Shown here: piece after piece, positions 17,945 through 25,735 of the stretch
How the letters are laid out: each line of letters starts with the position of its first letter
Position numbering within the stretch: position 1 is the stretch's first letter
Notes under the pieces: generated by a model
Database searches by the model: none
Told to the model about the DNA's origin: nothing
Seen by the model: only the letters and a program-made list of their open reading frames with translations
Position numbers and translations under genes: made by a program
From: Flavobacterium psychrophilum
GTDB taxonomy: Bacteria; Bacteroidota; Bacteroidia; Flavobacteriales; Flavobacteriaceae
Length of the DNA: 64,000 nt
Assembly: GCA_945890865.1 (NCBI GenBank)
Contig: CAMDDB010000007.1
Coordinates: forward strand, 1 to 64,000
Direction of reading: 5' to 3'

Positions 17945-18790
17945 ATGTCTAACACACAACAACTACACGATTTTACAACACAAGTTCGAAGAGATATTCT
18001 TCGTATGGTTCACGCCGTAAATTCTGGGCATCCAGGAGGTTCTTTGGGCTGTGCCGAATTTTTGGTGACCCTTTACCAAGATGTTATGCAACGCAATGCT
18101 GGTTTTTCAATGGACGGCATCAACGAAGATATTTTCTTCTTATCAAACGGACATATTTCACCAGTTTTTTACAGCGTTTTGGCCAGAAGCGGGTATTTTC
18201 CAGTAGCCGAATTGGCTACCTTTAGAAAATTGAATTCGAGATTGCAAGGACACCCAACCACACACGAAGGGTTGCCAGGAATCAGAATGGCTTCGGGTTC
18301 TTTAGGCCAAGGTTTGTCAGTTGCAATTGGTGCAGCGCAAGCTAAAAAATTGAATAACGATGCGCATTTGGTGTACGCACTTTTGGGCGATGGTGAATTG
18401 CAAGAAGGTCAAAATTGGGAAGCCATCATGTATGCTTCGGCTAAAAAAGTAGACAACTTAATTGCTACTATCGACTTGAACGGAAAGCAAATTGACGGTA
18501 CTACCGACGAAGTGTTGAACATGGGAAGTTTGAAAGCAAAATTTGAAGCTTTTGATTGGATTGTTATTGATATTCCAGCGGGTAACGACATCGATGCTAT
18601 CAAAGCAGGCTTGGCAGAAGCAAAAGCAAAATCGGGTCATGGAAAACCGGTTTGTATCTTATTGCATACCGAAATGGGTAACGGTGTAGATTTTATGATG
18701 AACACCCATGCTTGGCACGGAAAAGCGCCAAACGACGAGCAATTAGCCAGTGCTTTAGCTCAAAACCCTGCAACTTTAGGAGATTATTAA
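17945..18790 (+). CDS. Transketolase, N-terminal subunit
   Basis: First half of a transketolase made as two polypeptides. It carries the thiamine-pyrophosphate pyrophosphate-binding domain. Seen: VNSGHPGGSLGCAEF near residue 25, GHPTTHEGLPG near 92, GSLGQGLSVAIGAAQA near 107, and the metal-binding GDGELQEGQNWEA near 145. The enzyme moves two-carbon units in the non-oxidative pentose phosphate pathway. The 281 residues are normal for the split form. The partner subunit begins 71 bases downstream. Confidence 0.95.
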   Translation: MSNTQQLHDFTTQVRRDILRMVHAVNSGHPGGSLGCAEFLVTLYQDVMQRNAGFSMDGINEDIFFLSNGHISPVFYSVLARSGYFPVAELATFRKLNSRLQGHPTTHEGLPGIRMASGSLGQGLSVAIGAAQAKKLNNDAHLVYALLGDGELQEGQNWEAIMYASAKKVDNLIATIDLNGKQIDGTTDEVLNMGSLKAKFEAFDWIVIDIPAGNDIDAIKAGLAEAKAKSGHGKPVCILLHTEMGNGVDFMMNTHAWHGKAPNDEQLASALAQNPATLGDY

Positions 18791-18861
18791 ATAGTTTTAT
18801 GCATGATGCTTTAAGCGTATTGCTTATTGCCTAGTGCCTTCAGCTTATAGCAAAAAACAAA
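18791..18861. repeat. Stuttering sequence between transketolase halves
   Basis: A run of overlapping near-copies of words such as GCTT, ATTGC and TAGTGCCTT (18803-18850), with no coding potential. It resembles other low-complexity intergenic stutters here and separates two genes that are usually closely spaced. Confidence 0.45.
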
Positions 18862-19815
18862 ATGAAAAAATATACCAACACAGGCAGCAAAGATACCCGT
18901 TCGGGATTTGGAGCTGGTATGACCGAATTGGGTCAGAAAAATGAAAATGTAGTGGCGCTTTGTGCCGACTTAATTGGATCGTTAAAATTTGATGATTTCA
19001 AAAAAAATCATCCCGAGCGTTTTTTCCAAATTGGAATTGCAGAAGCCAACATGATCGGCATTGCTGCAGGTTTAACGATTGGAGGAAAAATTCCTTTTAC
19101 CGGAACGTTTGCTAACTTTTCTACGGGAAGAGTGTACGATCAAATTCGCCAATCAGTCGCCTATTCAGACAAGAATGTAAAAATTTGTGCTTCGCATGCT
19201 GGATTGACTTTAGGAGAAGATGGTGCCACACACCAAATTTTAGAAGACATTGGTTTGATGAAAATGTTACCCGGGATGACAGTTATTAATACCTGTGATT
19301 ACAACCAAACCAAAGCAGCAACCATTGCATTAGCCAATCATCATGGCCCGGCCTATTTGCGTTTTGGTCGCCCTGTAGTGCCTAACTTTATGCCTGCCGA
19401 CGAACCGTTTGTGATTGGAAAAGCGATGCTATTAAAAGAAGGAACCGATGTTACTATTATTGCTACCGGGCATTTAGTTTGGGAAGCCTTAGTAGCGGCA
19501 GAAGCGTTAGAAGCCAAAGGTATTTCGGCTGAAGTGATTAACATTCACACCATCAAACCGTTAGACGAAGCTGCGATTTTAAAATCAGTGCAAAAAACGG
19601 GTTGTGTGGTTACTGCCGAAGAGCACAACATTATAGGTGGTTTGGGAGAAAGTGTTTCGAGATGTTTGGTTCAAAACCATTTAGTACCCCAAGAATTTGT
19701 GGCTGTAAATGACAGTTTTGGCGAAAGCGGAACACCGGATCAATTGATGGAAAAATACGGATTGAACAGTGCTGCAATTGTTGAAAAAGCAGAAAAAGTA
19801 ATCGCTAGAAAATAA
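18862..19815 (+). CDS. Transketolase, C-terminal subunit
   Basis: Second half of the split transketolase. It holds the pyrimidine-binding domain (with GIAEANMIGIAAGL near residue 58, containing the catalytic Glu that activates thiamine pyrophosphate) and the C-terminal domain (HTIKPLDEAAI near 230, TAEEHNIIGGLGE near 252). It has 317 residues, normal length. It must pair with the product of the gene just upstream. A clear terminator follows. Confidence 0.95.
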   Translation: MKKYTNTGSKDTRSGFGAGMTELGQKNENVVALCADLIGSLKFDDFKKNHPERFFQIGIAEANMIGIAAGLTIGGKIPFTGTFANFSTGRVYDQIRQSVAYSDKNVKICASHAGLTLGEDGATHQILEDIGLMKMLPGMTVINTCDYNQTKAATIALANHHGPAYLRFGRPVVPNFMPADEPFVIGKAMLLKEGTDVTIIATGHLVWEALVAAEALEAKGISAEVINIHTIKPLDEAAILKSVQKTGCVVTAEEHNIIGGLGESVSRCLVQNHLVPQEFVAVNDSFGESGTPDQLMEKYGLNSAAIVEKAEKVIARK

Positions 19816-19838
19816 ATTTCAAACCTTACATACATTAG

Positions 19839-19867
19839 AATCCTCAAGTACTTGAGGATTTTTTTTT
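19839..19867 (+). terminator. Terminator after transketolase
   Basis: AATCCTCAAG pairs with CTTGAGGATT (19839-19848 and 19851-19860), followed by eight or nine T's. Confidence 0.9.
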
Positions 19868-19898
19868 AATTGGATAGGTTTTAATTTAAAGTTTTGGT

Positions 19899-19906
19899 TA
19901 TATTTG
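19899..19906 (+). promoter_or_regulatory. Possible -7 box of orphan membrane gene
   Basis: TATATTTG is a perfect TAnnTTTG match. The nearest TTG upstream (19870-19872) is 26 bases away, longer than usual. It would give a leader of about 105 bases containing a strong hairpin. Confidence 0.4.
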
Positions 19907-19943
19907 TAGAGGCTTGGTCTTGGTTCATCGCCAATTTTTGATG

Positions 19944-19960
19944 CCGCAAACCGTTTGCGG
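19944..19960 (+). promoter_or_regulatory. Strong hairpin in 5' leader
   Basis: CCGCAAA pairs perfectly with TTTGCGG across the loop CCG. No T-run follows, so it is not a terminator for transketolase (that lies at 19839). It sits 58 bases before ATG 20019. It may be a leader structure, or the remnant of a small repeat. Confidence 0.5.
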
Positions 19961-20018
19961 TGATTCAAATAGTTACAAGAGTCTTTAAAAATAGATCATT
20001 TTGGTTAAACCATTTCCT

Positions 20019-20948
20019 ATGAACTTATCAATACTCTTAGAAAAAATATACCAAAAACTTCTTTCCATCAAAACTAAGGAAAGGAGCGAACATATTATTT
20101 TATGGATAGCTTTAGTGAGTTTTATTATTCACTTATTGATGATTGGATTGATACATTTTAATGTTATTACCATCAATGAACCTTCAAACTTATTAAAAAA
20201 TCCTATTGCGGCCATTTATACCCCTTTTTCTTTTATATTGGTTTATGAGGTATATCTTTTAATTTACTACTTACCAAAATCTACTTCTATTTATATCTCA
20301 AAGCAATATGAAATTATTGCGCTCGTCATTATCAGAAGATTGTTCAAAGACCTTTCAGATTTATCAATTTCGTCTAATTGGTTTAATATTAAAAATGATT
20401 TACAGTTTACTTATGATCTTCTAGCATCCGTCTTATTGTTCTATTTAATTTATCTATTCCACGTTCAACGAACCAAAGTTTACAGAACTATTGAAAATAG
20501 TAAAACCCATTATTCAAGTATTACAAAATTTATAAACGCAAAAAAATGGATAGCGATATCCTTAGTTCCTATACTTTTAATTATTGCAATATATTCATTC
20601 GTAAGCTGGAGTACTGGTCTGTTTCAACCCCATGATGCCGATGCTATTTCTTTCAAGAATATCAATAATATTTTCTTTGAACAGTTTTTCAATATTCTGA
20701 TTATAGCTGACGTAATATTATTGTTGTTTTCATTTTTTCACACAGACGAGTTCCATAAAGTAATTAGAAATTCGGGATTTATTATTTCAACTATATTAAT
20801 TCGATTATCATTTTCTGTTAGCGGTATCATTAATAACATACTGATTGTTTCAGCTGTTTTATTTGGATTATCAATACTTTTCATACATAATAAATTTGAA
20901 AAAAAGTTAGCAGAAGAAAGTAAAGATACTAATGAAATTGAGGACTAA
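20019..20948 (+). CDS. Unrecognised polytopic membrane protein
   Basis: I do not recognise the family. From ATG 20019 the product has 309 residues; a TTG at 20001 would add six. Seven hydrophobic segments are visible, near residues 25-48, 60-82, 95-110 (less certain), 130-150, 180-200, 225-245 and 255-290. A charged stretch, IIRRLFKDLSDLS, sits in the third. The C-terminus is hydrophilic and acidic. There is no signal peptide, no ATPase and no obvious catalytic motif. It follows a terminator and has its own leader hairpin, so it is probably a single-gene unit. Being a channel, sensor or transporter are all possible. Confidence 0.75.
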   Translation: MNLSILLEKIYQKLLSIKTKERSEHIILWIALVSFIIHLLMIGLIHFNVITINEPSNLLKNPIAAIYTPFSFILVYEVYLLIYYLPKSTSIYISKQYEIIALVIIRRLFKDLSDLSISSNWFNIKNDLQFTYDLLASVLLFYLIYLFHVQRTKVYRTIENSKTHYSSITKFINAKKWIAISLVPILLIIAIYSFVSWSTGLFQPHDADAISFKNINNIFFEQFFNILIIADVILLLFSFFHTDEFHKVIRNSGFIISTILIRLSFSVSGIINNILIVSAVLFGLSILFIHNKFEKKLAEESKDTNEIED

Positions 20949-21099
20949 CAAAAAATAATAGAAAACGCATCTATAGAAATAAGTGCTAGGATAAAGCACA
21001 ATCTGCTATTAGCACACAAACGTCTTTACGTAAGCAGCTTTTTATGGCTTCAGGCCATTTAAAGTGTTTCCAAAAACATAGCGCAGGCTCTGTTTTTTT
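20949..21099. other. Convergent gap with several small inverted repeats
   Basis: Between a rightward and a leftward gene. Seen are GTGCTA/TAGCAC (about 20981-21013), the palindrome CTTTACGTAAG near 21026, and ATGGC/GCCAT near 21045-21060 with A/T runs on both sides, which may be a weak bidirectional terminator. No gene is apparent. Confidence 0.4.
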
Positions 21100-21333
21100 T
21101 TATTTCACCTCTTTTACCCCTTTAACAAAAAGCCACTTTACAAATATTTTTTCGCCCTCGTTGGTTTTTAAGGCTTGAAACTTAGGCGCTAACAATAAGG
21201 CTACCATAAATCCCGTCATCGGAATCCAAATTCCTTGCAAATGGGTTACGTTATCCACAAGATATAAAGTGGGCAAATAAATTACCACAAACCCCAAGAA
21301 GTTGTATAGAAATGCTTTTACTTTTTTGTTCAT
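21100..21333 (-). CDS. Small membrane protein of unknown function
   Basis: A 77-residue protein with a basic start (MNKKVKAF) and two hydrophobic segments (about 8-28 and 33-50), then a charged tail with several Lys and Glu. The pattern 'short, two helices, positive tail' is common among flavobacterial hypotheticals, and I assign no function. It lies 138 bases after the RlmL-like methyltransferase on the same strand, separated by a low-complexity repeat. ATG 21333 is the only sensible start. Confidence 0.65.
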   Translation of the reverse strand: MNKKVKAFLYNFLGFVVIYLPTLYLVDNVTHLQGIWIPMTGFMVALLLAPKFQALKTNEGEKIFVKWLFVKGVKEVK

Positions 21334-21408
21334 CTTTTTTTATTGTTGAATGGTTTATTTTTGACATGTAAAGTTGTTGCCGTTTTTATGGGCGTATTAG
21401 TCTTCTCT

Positions 21409-21470
21409 ACTAACTCCTTACTCTTCCCTTATCCCTTATCCCTTTTTACTTTTCAATTTTCAATTTTCAC
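21409..21470. repeat. Low-complexity stutter repeat
   Basis: Contains CCCTTAT repeated (about 21426-21442) and a heptamer TTTTCAA three times in a row (21450-21470, last copy TTTTCAC). On the strand of the flanking genes it reads as repeats of GAAAATT. Not coding. Confidence 0.7.
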
Positions 21471-21471
21471 T

Positions 21472-22644
21472 TTAATCCCCTTCTCCCTCCTGCACTATAT
21501 ACTTCCCTTTTTTGCTGCCTTCATACATTTCATATTTTACAAAACGGGTTTCTAACTGTCCGTTGAAGAGTTTAATTTTTCGACTCGGCTTCAAGCCCAC
21601 AAATTTTAATGCTTCTAAATTTGCCGTAATAAACCAAGCGATGGTATTGGGATAATTTTGCTTTAAAGTATCGCCTATTTCTTGGTAAAAACGTTCCATA
21701 TCAATATCCAATCGCTCGCCATAAGGTGGATTAAATACCATGTGCAACGACCCTTCGGTTTCTTTTTTCGAATCGAAGAAGTTTTCATTGCTCACCGTTA
21801 CGTACTCGTCTAAATTGGCGTTTTTGATATTGTCTTTGGCTTTAGACACGGCACTTGGTGCTTTGTCATAGCCCTTAATGGTGTAATGAAACTCGCGGGT
21901 TTTCTTCAAAAGTGATTCTAGAATGTTGTCGAATAATTCAGCATCCCAATCCTTCCATTTCTCAAAACCAAACTCTTTTCGGTTAATGTTGGCCGGAATA
22001 TTACACGCTATCATGGCGGCTTCGGCTAAAATAGTCCCCGAACCGCACATCGGATCCACAAAATGACTTTTTCCTTCCCAACCCGATAAAATTAACATTC
22101 CTGCAGCTAACACTTCGTTTATGGGGGCAATATTGGTAGCCGTTCTGTACCCTCTGTGGTGCAACGAAGCCCCCGAAGAATCGAGTGAAACCGTTACCGT
22201 ATCACGGTCGATGTGCACGTGAATTTGCAAATCGGGAAAGTCTTTATCGATGCTAGGACGCTTGCCGTCAATAGCTCTAAATTGGTCCACTATGGCATCT
22301 TTTGTTTTCAATGCCACGAACTGACTGTGGTTGAAATTTTCAGAATGCAAGGTGGTTTCTACCAAAAAGGTAAGATGCGGCGTTAAATAATCGCTCCAAT
22401 CAATCGCCAAAATGCCGTCATACAAATTTTTTTCATTGTGTGCCCGAAACGTTTTAATGGGTTTTAGAATTTTTAAGGCGGTACGAAGGGCCAAATTGGC
22501 TTTGTACATGAATCCTTTATCGCCTTTAAAATGGACCACACGGGTTCCTATTTCTACTTGTTGGGCACCTAAAAGATGTAATTCTTTGGCTACTATTTCT
22601 TCAAAACCAAAAAAGGTTTTGGCGGTCATTTTATAATTTTCCAT
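21472..22644 (-). CDS. THUMP-domain rRNA methyltransferase (RlmL-like)
   Basis: A 390-residue SAM-dependent RNA methyltransferase resembling the N-terminal (m2G2445) half of E. coli RlmL. The THUMP/ferredoxin-like region covers about 1-160. The catalytic domain has VDPMCGSGTILAEAAM near residue 187 (SAM loop) and the NPPYGERL motif (N6/N2-type methyltransferase signature) near 292. Position of action: 23S rRNA guanine N2. The second, RlmK-like half found in E. coli is absent, which is the common short form. The gene is divergent from the methyltransferase at 22740. Confidence 0.9.
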   Translation of the reverse strand: MENYKMTAKTFFGFEEIVAKELHLLGAQQVEIGTRVVHFKGDKGFMYKANLALRTALKILKPIKTFRAHNEKNLYDGILAIDWSDYLTPHLTFLVETTLHSENFNHSQFVALKTKDAIVDQFRAIDGKRPSIDKDFPDLQIHVHIDRDTVTVSLDSSGASLHHRGYRTATNIAPINEVLAAGMLILSGWEGKSHFVDPMCGSGTILAEAAMIACNIPANINRKEFGFEKWKDWDAELFDNILESLLKKTREFHYTIKGYDKAPSAVSKAKDNIKNANLDEYVTVSNENFFDSKKETEGSLHMVFNPPYGERLDIDMERFYQEIGDTLKQNYPNTIAWFITANLEALKFVGLKPSRKIKLFNGQLETRFVKYEMYEGSKKGKYIVQEGEGD

Positions 22645-22718
22645 TCTTGAATTTCAAATTCGATAGCAAAAATCAATTGCAATCGCAATAATTAGGGTAA
22701 TCTTGTGCAAAAATACAT

Positions 22719-22726
22719 TAAATTTG
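22719..22726 (+). promoter_or_regulatory. -7 box before methyltransferase gene
   Basis: TAAATTTG matches TAnnTTTG 13 bases before ATG 22740. The TTG at 22703-22705 is only 13 bases upstream, so the -33 element is poor. If used, the transcript would be almost leaderless and could cover the six genes to 26506. Confidence 0.35.
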
Positions 22727-22739
22727 CTACTTGAAAGAA

Positions 22740-23519
22740 ATGAAACCCGAATTAATGACCAATCATACTTCTGTTCCCGATTCAATAAACCCAACTGCCA
22801 CGATAAATTGGTTTGCTTCTTGGTTTGATACACCCTACTACCACATATTGTACAAAGAGCGAAACGATGAAGAAGCGCAATTGTTGATGGACAATTTGAC
22901 TCAGTATTTGAATTTGCCTGAAGACGCTAAAATATTAGATTTGGCCTGTGGCAAAGGACGTCATGCCATCTATTTGAATTCGTTGGATTATGACGTTACG
23001 GGTGCCGATTTGTCGGAAAACAGCATTACAGAAGCTTCTAAATTTGCCAATGAAAAATTGCATTTTAAAGTGCACGACATGCGCGAACCTTTTGAAGAAA
23101 AATATGATGCTATTTTTAATTTATTTACTAGCTTTGGGTATTTTGAAGACGATGACGACAATTACAAGACTTTGAAAGCGATTCACAACAGCCTAACCGA
23201 AACTGGTTTTGCTGTATTGGATTTTATGAATGTAGACTATGTGTTAGAAAATTTGGTGCCCGACGAAGTAAAATCGGTAGATGGTATTGATTTTCATATC
23301 AAAAGATATTTGAAAGACGGCCACATTTTCAAAGAAATTGATTTTGAAGACCAAGGCAAAAAGCATCATTTTACCGAAAAAGTACAAGCCCTTCGCTTGC
23401 AAGATTTTGAGCAAATGATGGAAAAAGCGGGTATTTATCTATTGGACCTTTTTGGCGATTATAAATTGCGAAAATATTACAAAACGCAATCCGAACGTTT
23501 AATAATGATTTTTAAATAA
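22740..23519 (+). CDS. Class I SAM-dependent methyltransferase
   Basis: From ATG 22740 the product has 259 residues (a TTG at 22731 would add three). It contains the Rossmann-type SAM loop ILDLACGKGRHAIYL near residue 67 and GADLSENSI near 90. These are followed by NLFTSFGYF near 125, a post-I motif layout seen in ubiquinone/menaquinone and tellurite-resistance type methyltransferases. The substrate is not evident. Its stop overlaps the next start by one base (TAATG), so it is coupled to the ZIP transporter. Confidence 0.85.
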   Translation: MKPELMTNHTSVPDSINPTATINWFASWFDTPYYHILYKERNDEEAQLLMDNLTQYLNLPEDAKILDLACGKGRHAIYLNSLDYDVTGADLSENSITEASKFANEKLHFKVHDMREPFEEKYDAIFNLFTSFGYFEDDDDNYKTLKAIHNSLTETGFAVLDFMNVDYVLENLVPDEVKSVDGIDFHIKRYLKDGHIFKEIDFEDQGKKHHFTEKVQALRLQDFEQMMEKAGIYLLDLFGDYKLRKYYKTQSERLIMIFK

Positions 23520-24247
23520 TGCAGTATATTATTACCTTTTCAGCTGTTATTCTTGGTTTTATTATGGCTTTGTTTTTAAAGCCTCAAAAGAAAAACAACA
23601 TCAAACTATTGCTGGCTTTTAGCGGAGCCTTTTTACTTTCGCTCACTGTATTGCATTTGCTTCCCGAATTATTTAGCAAAGATCATGTATCTTCAGACGA
23701 AGCAACACACACAGCACTTCCAGTAGGTGTGTTTATTATGATTGGGATTTTATTTCAAATTGTCTTGGAATTCTTTTCAAAAGGAGCTGAACACGGTCAT
23801 GTGCATGTTCATACTGATGCCCATAACGAATTGCATCACATTCCATGGTTGTTGTTTGTTAGTTTGTGTATTCACGCCTTGCTAGAAGGTTTTCCTATTC
23901 ACGACAATCAAAGTTTAGCCTATGGAATTGCCATTCATCACTTTCCAATTGCCATTATTTTAACCCTGTTTTTTGCGAATGCCAAAATGAACAAATGGCT
24001 TATTTTTGCCTTTATGTTTTCCTTTGCACTCATGACACCACTAGGCACATTGTTAGCAGAACAAATGGAATTTGCCCAACACTATTCTAAAGAAATTTCG
24101 GCGGTAGTTGTTGGAATCTTATTTCATATTTCGTCGACCATTATATTTGAAAGTAACGAAGGTCATAAATTTAATTTGGCCAAAATTACTATGATTGTTT
24201 TTGGAATCGCTCTAGCGTATCTTATTGAAATGGGACACGCACACTAA
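23519..24247 (+). CDS. ZIP-family metal transporter
   Basis: A 242-residue inner-membrane protein with about eight hydrophobic segments. The His-rich loop (EHGHVHVHTDAHNELHH, about 97-113) and the conserved metal-binding helices (HALLEGFPIHD near 122; IAIHHFPIAIIL near 140; VGILFHISSTIIFE near 202) are typical of ZIP carriers for zinc, iron or manganese uptake. It is coupled to the upstream methyltransferase by a TAATG overlap, and murQ follows after 33 bases. No metal-regulator box was recognised. Confidence 0.92.
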   Translation: MQYIITFSAVILGFIMALFLKPQKKNNIKLLLAFSGAFLLSLTVLHLLPELFSKDHVSSDEATHTALPVGVFIMIGILFQIVLEFFSKGAEHGHVHVHTDAHNELHHIPWLLFVSLCIHALLEGFPIHDNQSLAYGIAIHHFPIAIILTLFFANAKMNKWLIFAFMFSFALMTPLGTLLAEQMEFAQHYSKEISAVVVGILFHISSTIIFESNEGHKFNLAKITMIVFGIALAYLIEMGHAH

Positions 24248-24280
24248 CATTTGAATAATTTTCAACGTAAGCTATAAGAA

Positions 24281-25099
24281 ATGAACTTTACCAAAACCAC
24301 AGAACAATCTTCAAAGTATGAACATTTGGAAAAAATGTCGATTGGCGATCTGTTGACTCATATCAATACGGAAGATAAAACAGTACCCTTAGCCATTGAA
24401 AAAGCCCTACCGCAAATCGAAAGATTAGTGACGGAAATAGTTTCAAAAATGAAAAAAGGCGGACGTTTGTTTTATATTGGTGCGGGTACTTCAGGACGCT
24501 TGGGAATTGTTGACGCATCTGAATGTCCGCCAACCTTTGGTGTTCCTTTTGATTTGGTTATTGGCATCATTGCGGGAGGCGACACTGCGATTCGAAAAGC
24601 CGTTGAATTTGCTGAAGACGATCGCGAACAAGCTTGGCTCGATTTGAAACAATGGAACATAAACGAAAACGATGTGGTTATAGGAATTGCCGCTTCGGGA
24701 ACTACTCCCTATGTAATAAGTGGTTTAGAAAAATGCAACCAACATCATATTTGTACAGGAAGCATCAGTTGCAATGCCGAAAGTCCTCTTTCTAAAACCG
24801 CTCAATTTCCAATAGATGTAGTCGTGGGTCCTGAATTTGTAACCGGGAGTTCGCGGATGAAAGCGGGTACTGCACAGAAGTTAGTCTTGAACATGATATC
24901 TACTTCTACGATGATTCAGTTAGGTAAAGTAAAAGGTAATAAGATGGTGGATATGCAACTGAGTAACAATAAATTAGTTGATCGAGGAACACGCATGATT
25001 ATGGATGAAATTTCGGTAACCTATGAAGAAGCTAACCAACTTTTAAGCACGCATGGAAGCGTGAGAAATGCCGTCGATTTTTATCTAAATTCAAAATAA
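24281..25099 (+). CDS. murQ: N-acetylmuramic acid 6-phosphate etherase
   Basis: Cleaves the lactyl ether of MurNAc-6-phosphate to give GlcNAc-6-phosphate in recycling of peptidoglycan. The 272 residues carry an SIS sugar-isomerase fold with GAGTSGRLG near residue 67, DASECPPTFG near 78, GIAASGTTPYV near 130 and TGSSRMKAGTAQKL near 188. It lacks the short C-terminal UBA-like tail of the longer E. coli protein. No MurP, AnmK or MurR-type gene is adjacent, so the source of MurNAc-6-P is elsewhere in the genome. It abuts the next gene with no gap. Confidence 0.93.
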   Translation: MNFTKTTEQSSKYEHLEKMSIGDLLTHINTEDKTVPLAIEKALPQIERLVTEIVSKMKKGGRLFYIGAGTSGRLGIVDASECPPTFGVPFDLVIGIIAGGDTAIRKAVEFAEDDREQAWLDLKQWNINENDVVIGIAASGTTPYVISGLEKCNQHHICTGSISCNAESPLSKTAQFPIDVVVGPEFVTGSSRMKAGTAQKLVLNMISTSTMIQLGKVKGNKMVDMQLSNNKLVDRGTRMIMDEISVTYEEANQLLSTHGSVRNAVDFYLNSK

Positions 25100-25330
25100 A
25101 TGGGGACCAACAAATCTGTACTTGCAAAAGGGGTGAAATATTTGGCCGGAGCACTTCCGCTGCTTTTTTTAGGCCCAGTAGTAATTACTAGTGCTTTTAA
25201 AAACGAGAACCATCCGTTGTATGTTTATGTTCTTGTACTCGGAATAATTATTGCCTTAGCCGCCATGTTTTTGATTTTCAAAGGCATCACCACCGTATTA
25301 AAAAGCTTATTTGATGCAGACAAAAATTAA
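25100..25330 (+). CDS. Small membrane protein, DUF6095-like
   Basis: A 76-residue protein with two hydrophobic segments (about 12-30 and 42-64) joined by a short turn with NENHPLYVY. I believe it is the flavobacterial DUF6095 family, which is commonly found after murQ; function unknown. The ATG immediately follows the murQ stop, indicating translational coupling. The next gene's ATG (25341) is 10 bases after its own stop. Confidence 0.7.
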   Translation: MGTNKSVLAKGVKYLAGALPLLFLGPVVITSAFKNENHPLYVYVLVLGIIIALAAMFLIFKGITTVLKSLFDADKN

Positions 25331-25340
25331 TTCATTTGCC

Positions 25341-25715
25341 ATGAAACTATTCAGCACTTTTATTTTATTTGTCTTTCTTGCCTCTTGTTACCAACAAAAA
25401 AGAGACTGCAAAGCATTCAAAACAGGTAGCTTTACTTCAGAAACCAAAATTGAAGGTAAAAAATATACCAGTAGTTTTGTAAGAAACGATTCGATACAAA
25501 TCGAAACCTATGAAGGTAAAATAGACACGTTCAAAGTGCGCTGGACCAACGATTGTGAATACATCATTCAAAATATACATCCCAAAAATAGAGAAGACAA
25601 AAAACCGGTGCAGATGAAAATAATAACCACCAGCGCCAACTTTTATACTTTTGAATATTCTTTTGTGGGCGACTCAAAAAAACAGCGTGGAACTGTAACA
25701 AGACTTAAACAATAA
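25341..25715 (+). CDS. Small lipoprotein (sometimes labelled DNA topoisomerase IV)
   Basis: From ATG 25341 the 124-residue product begins MKLFSTFILFVFLASC, a clear lipoprotein signal with lipobox LASC (Cys16). The earlier TTG at 25311 would bury this signal. The mature part, about 108 residues, contains two further Cys (CKAF and NDCEYI) and alternating strands that suggest a small beta-rich domain. As I recall, homologues in flavobacterial genomes carry the label 'DNA topoisomerase IV', which nothing in the sequence supports. Function unknown. Confidence 0.75.
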   Translation: MKLFSTFILFVFLASCYQQKRDCKAFKTGSFTSETKIEGKKYTSSFVRNDSIQIETYEGKIDTFKVRWTNDCEYIIQNIHPKNREDKKPVQMKIITTSANFYTFEYSFVGDSKKQRGTVTRLKQ

Positions 25716-25735
25716 CTTATAATTACAATAAAACA

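Noticed and set aside
21343..21555. 70-residue rightward hydrophobic frame
   Set aside because: Mostly the low-complexity pyrimidine repeat plus the antisense of the methyltransferase end; no independent support.
25311..25340. TTG start for the small lipoprotein
   Set aside because: It would add ten residues before the signal peptide and hide the lipobox; ATG 25341 is far better.
25716..25735. Manganese riboswitch before TerC
   Set aside because: Only 20 bases separate TerC from the gene before it; no room for a riboswitch.
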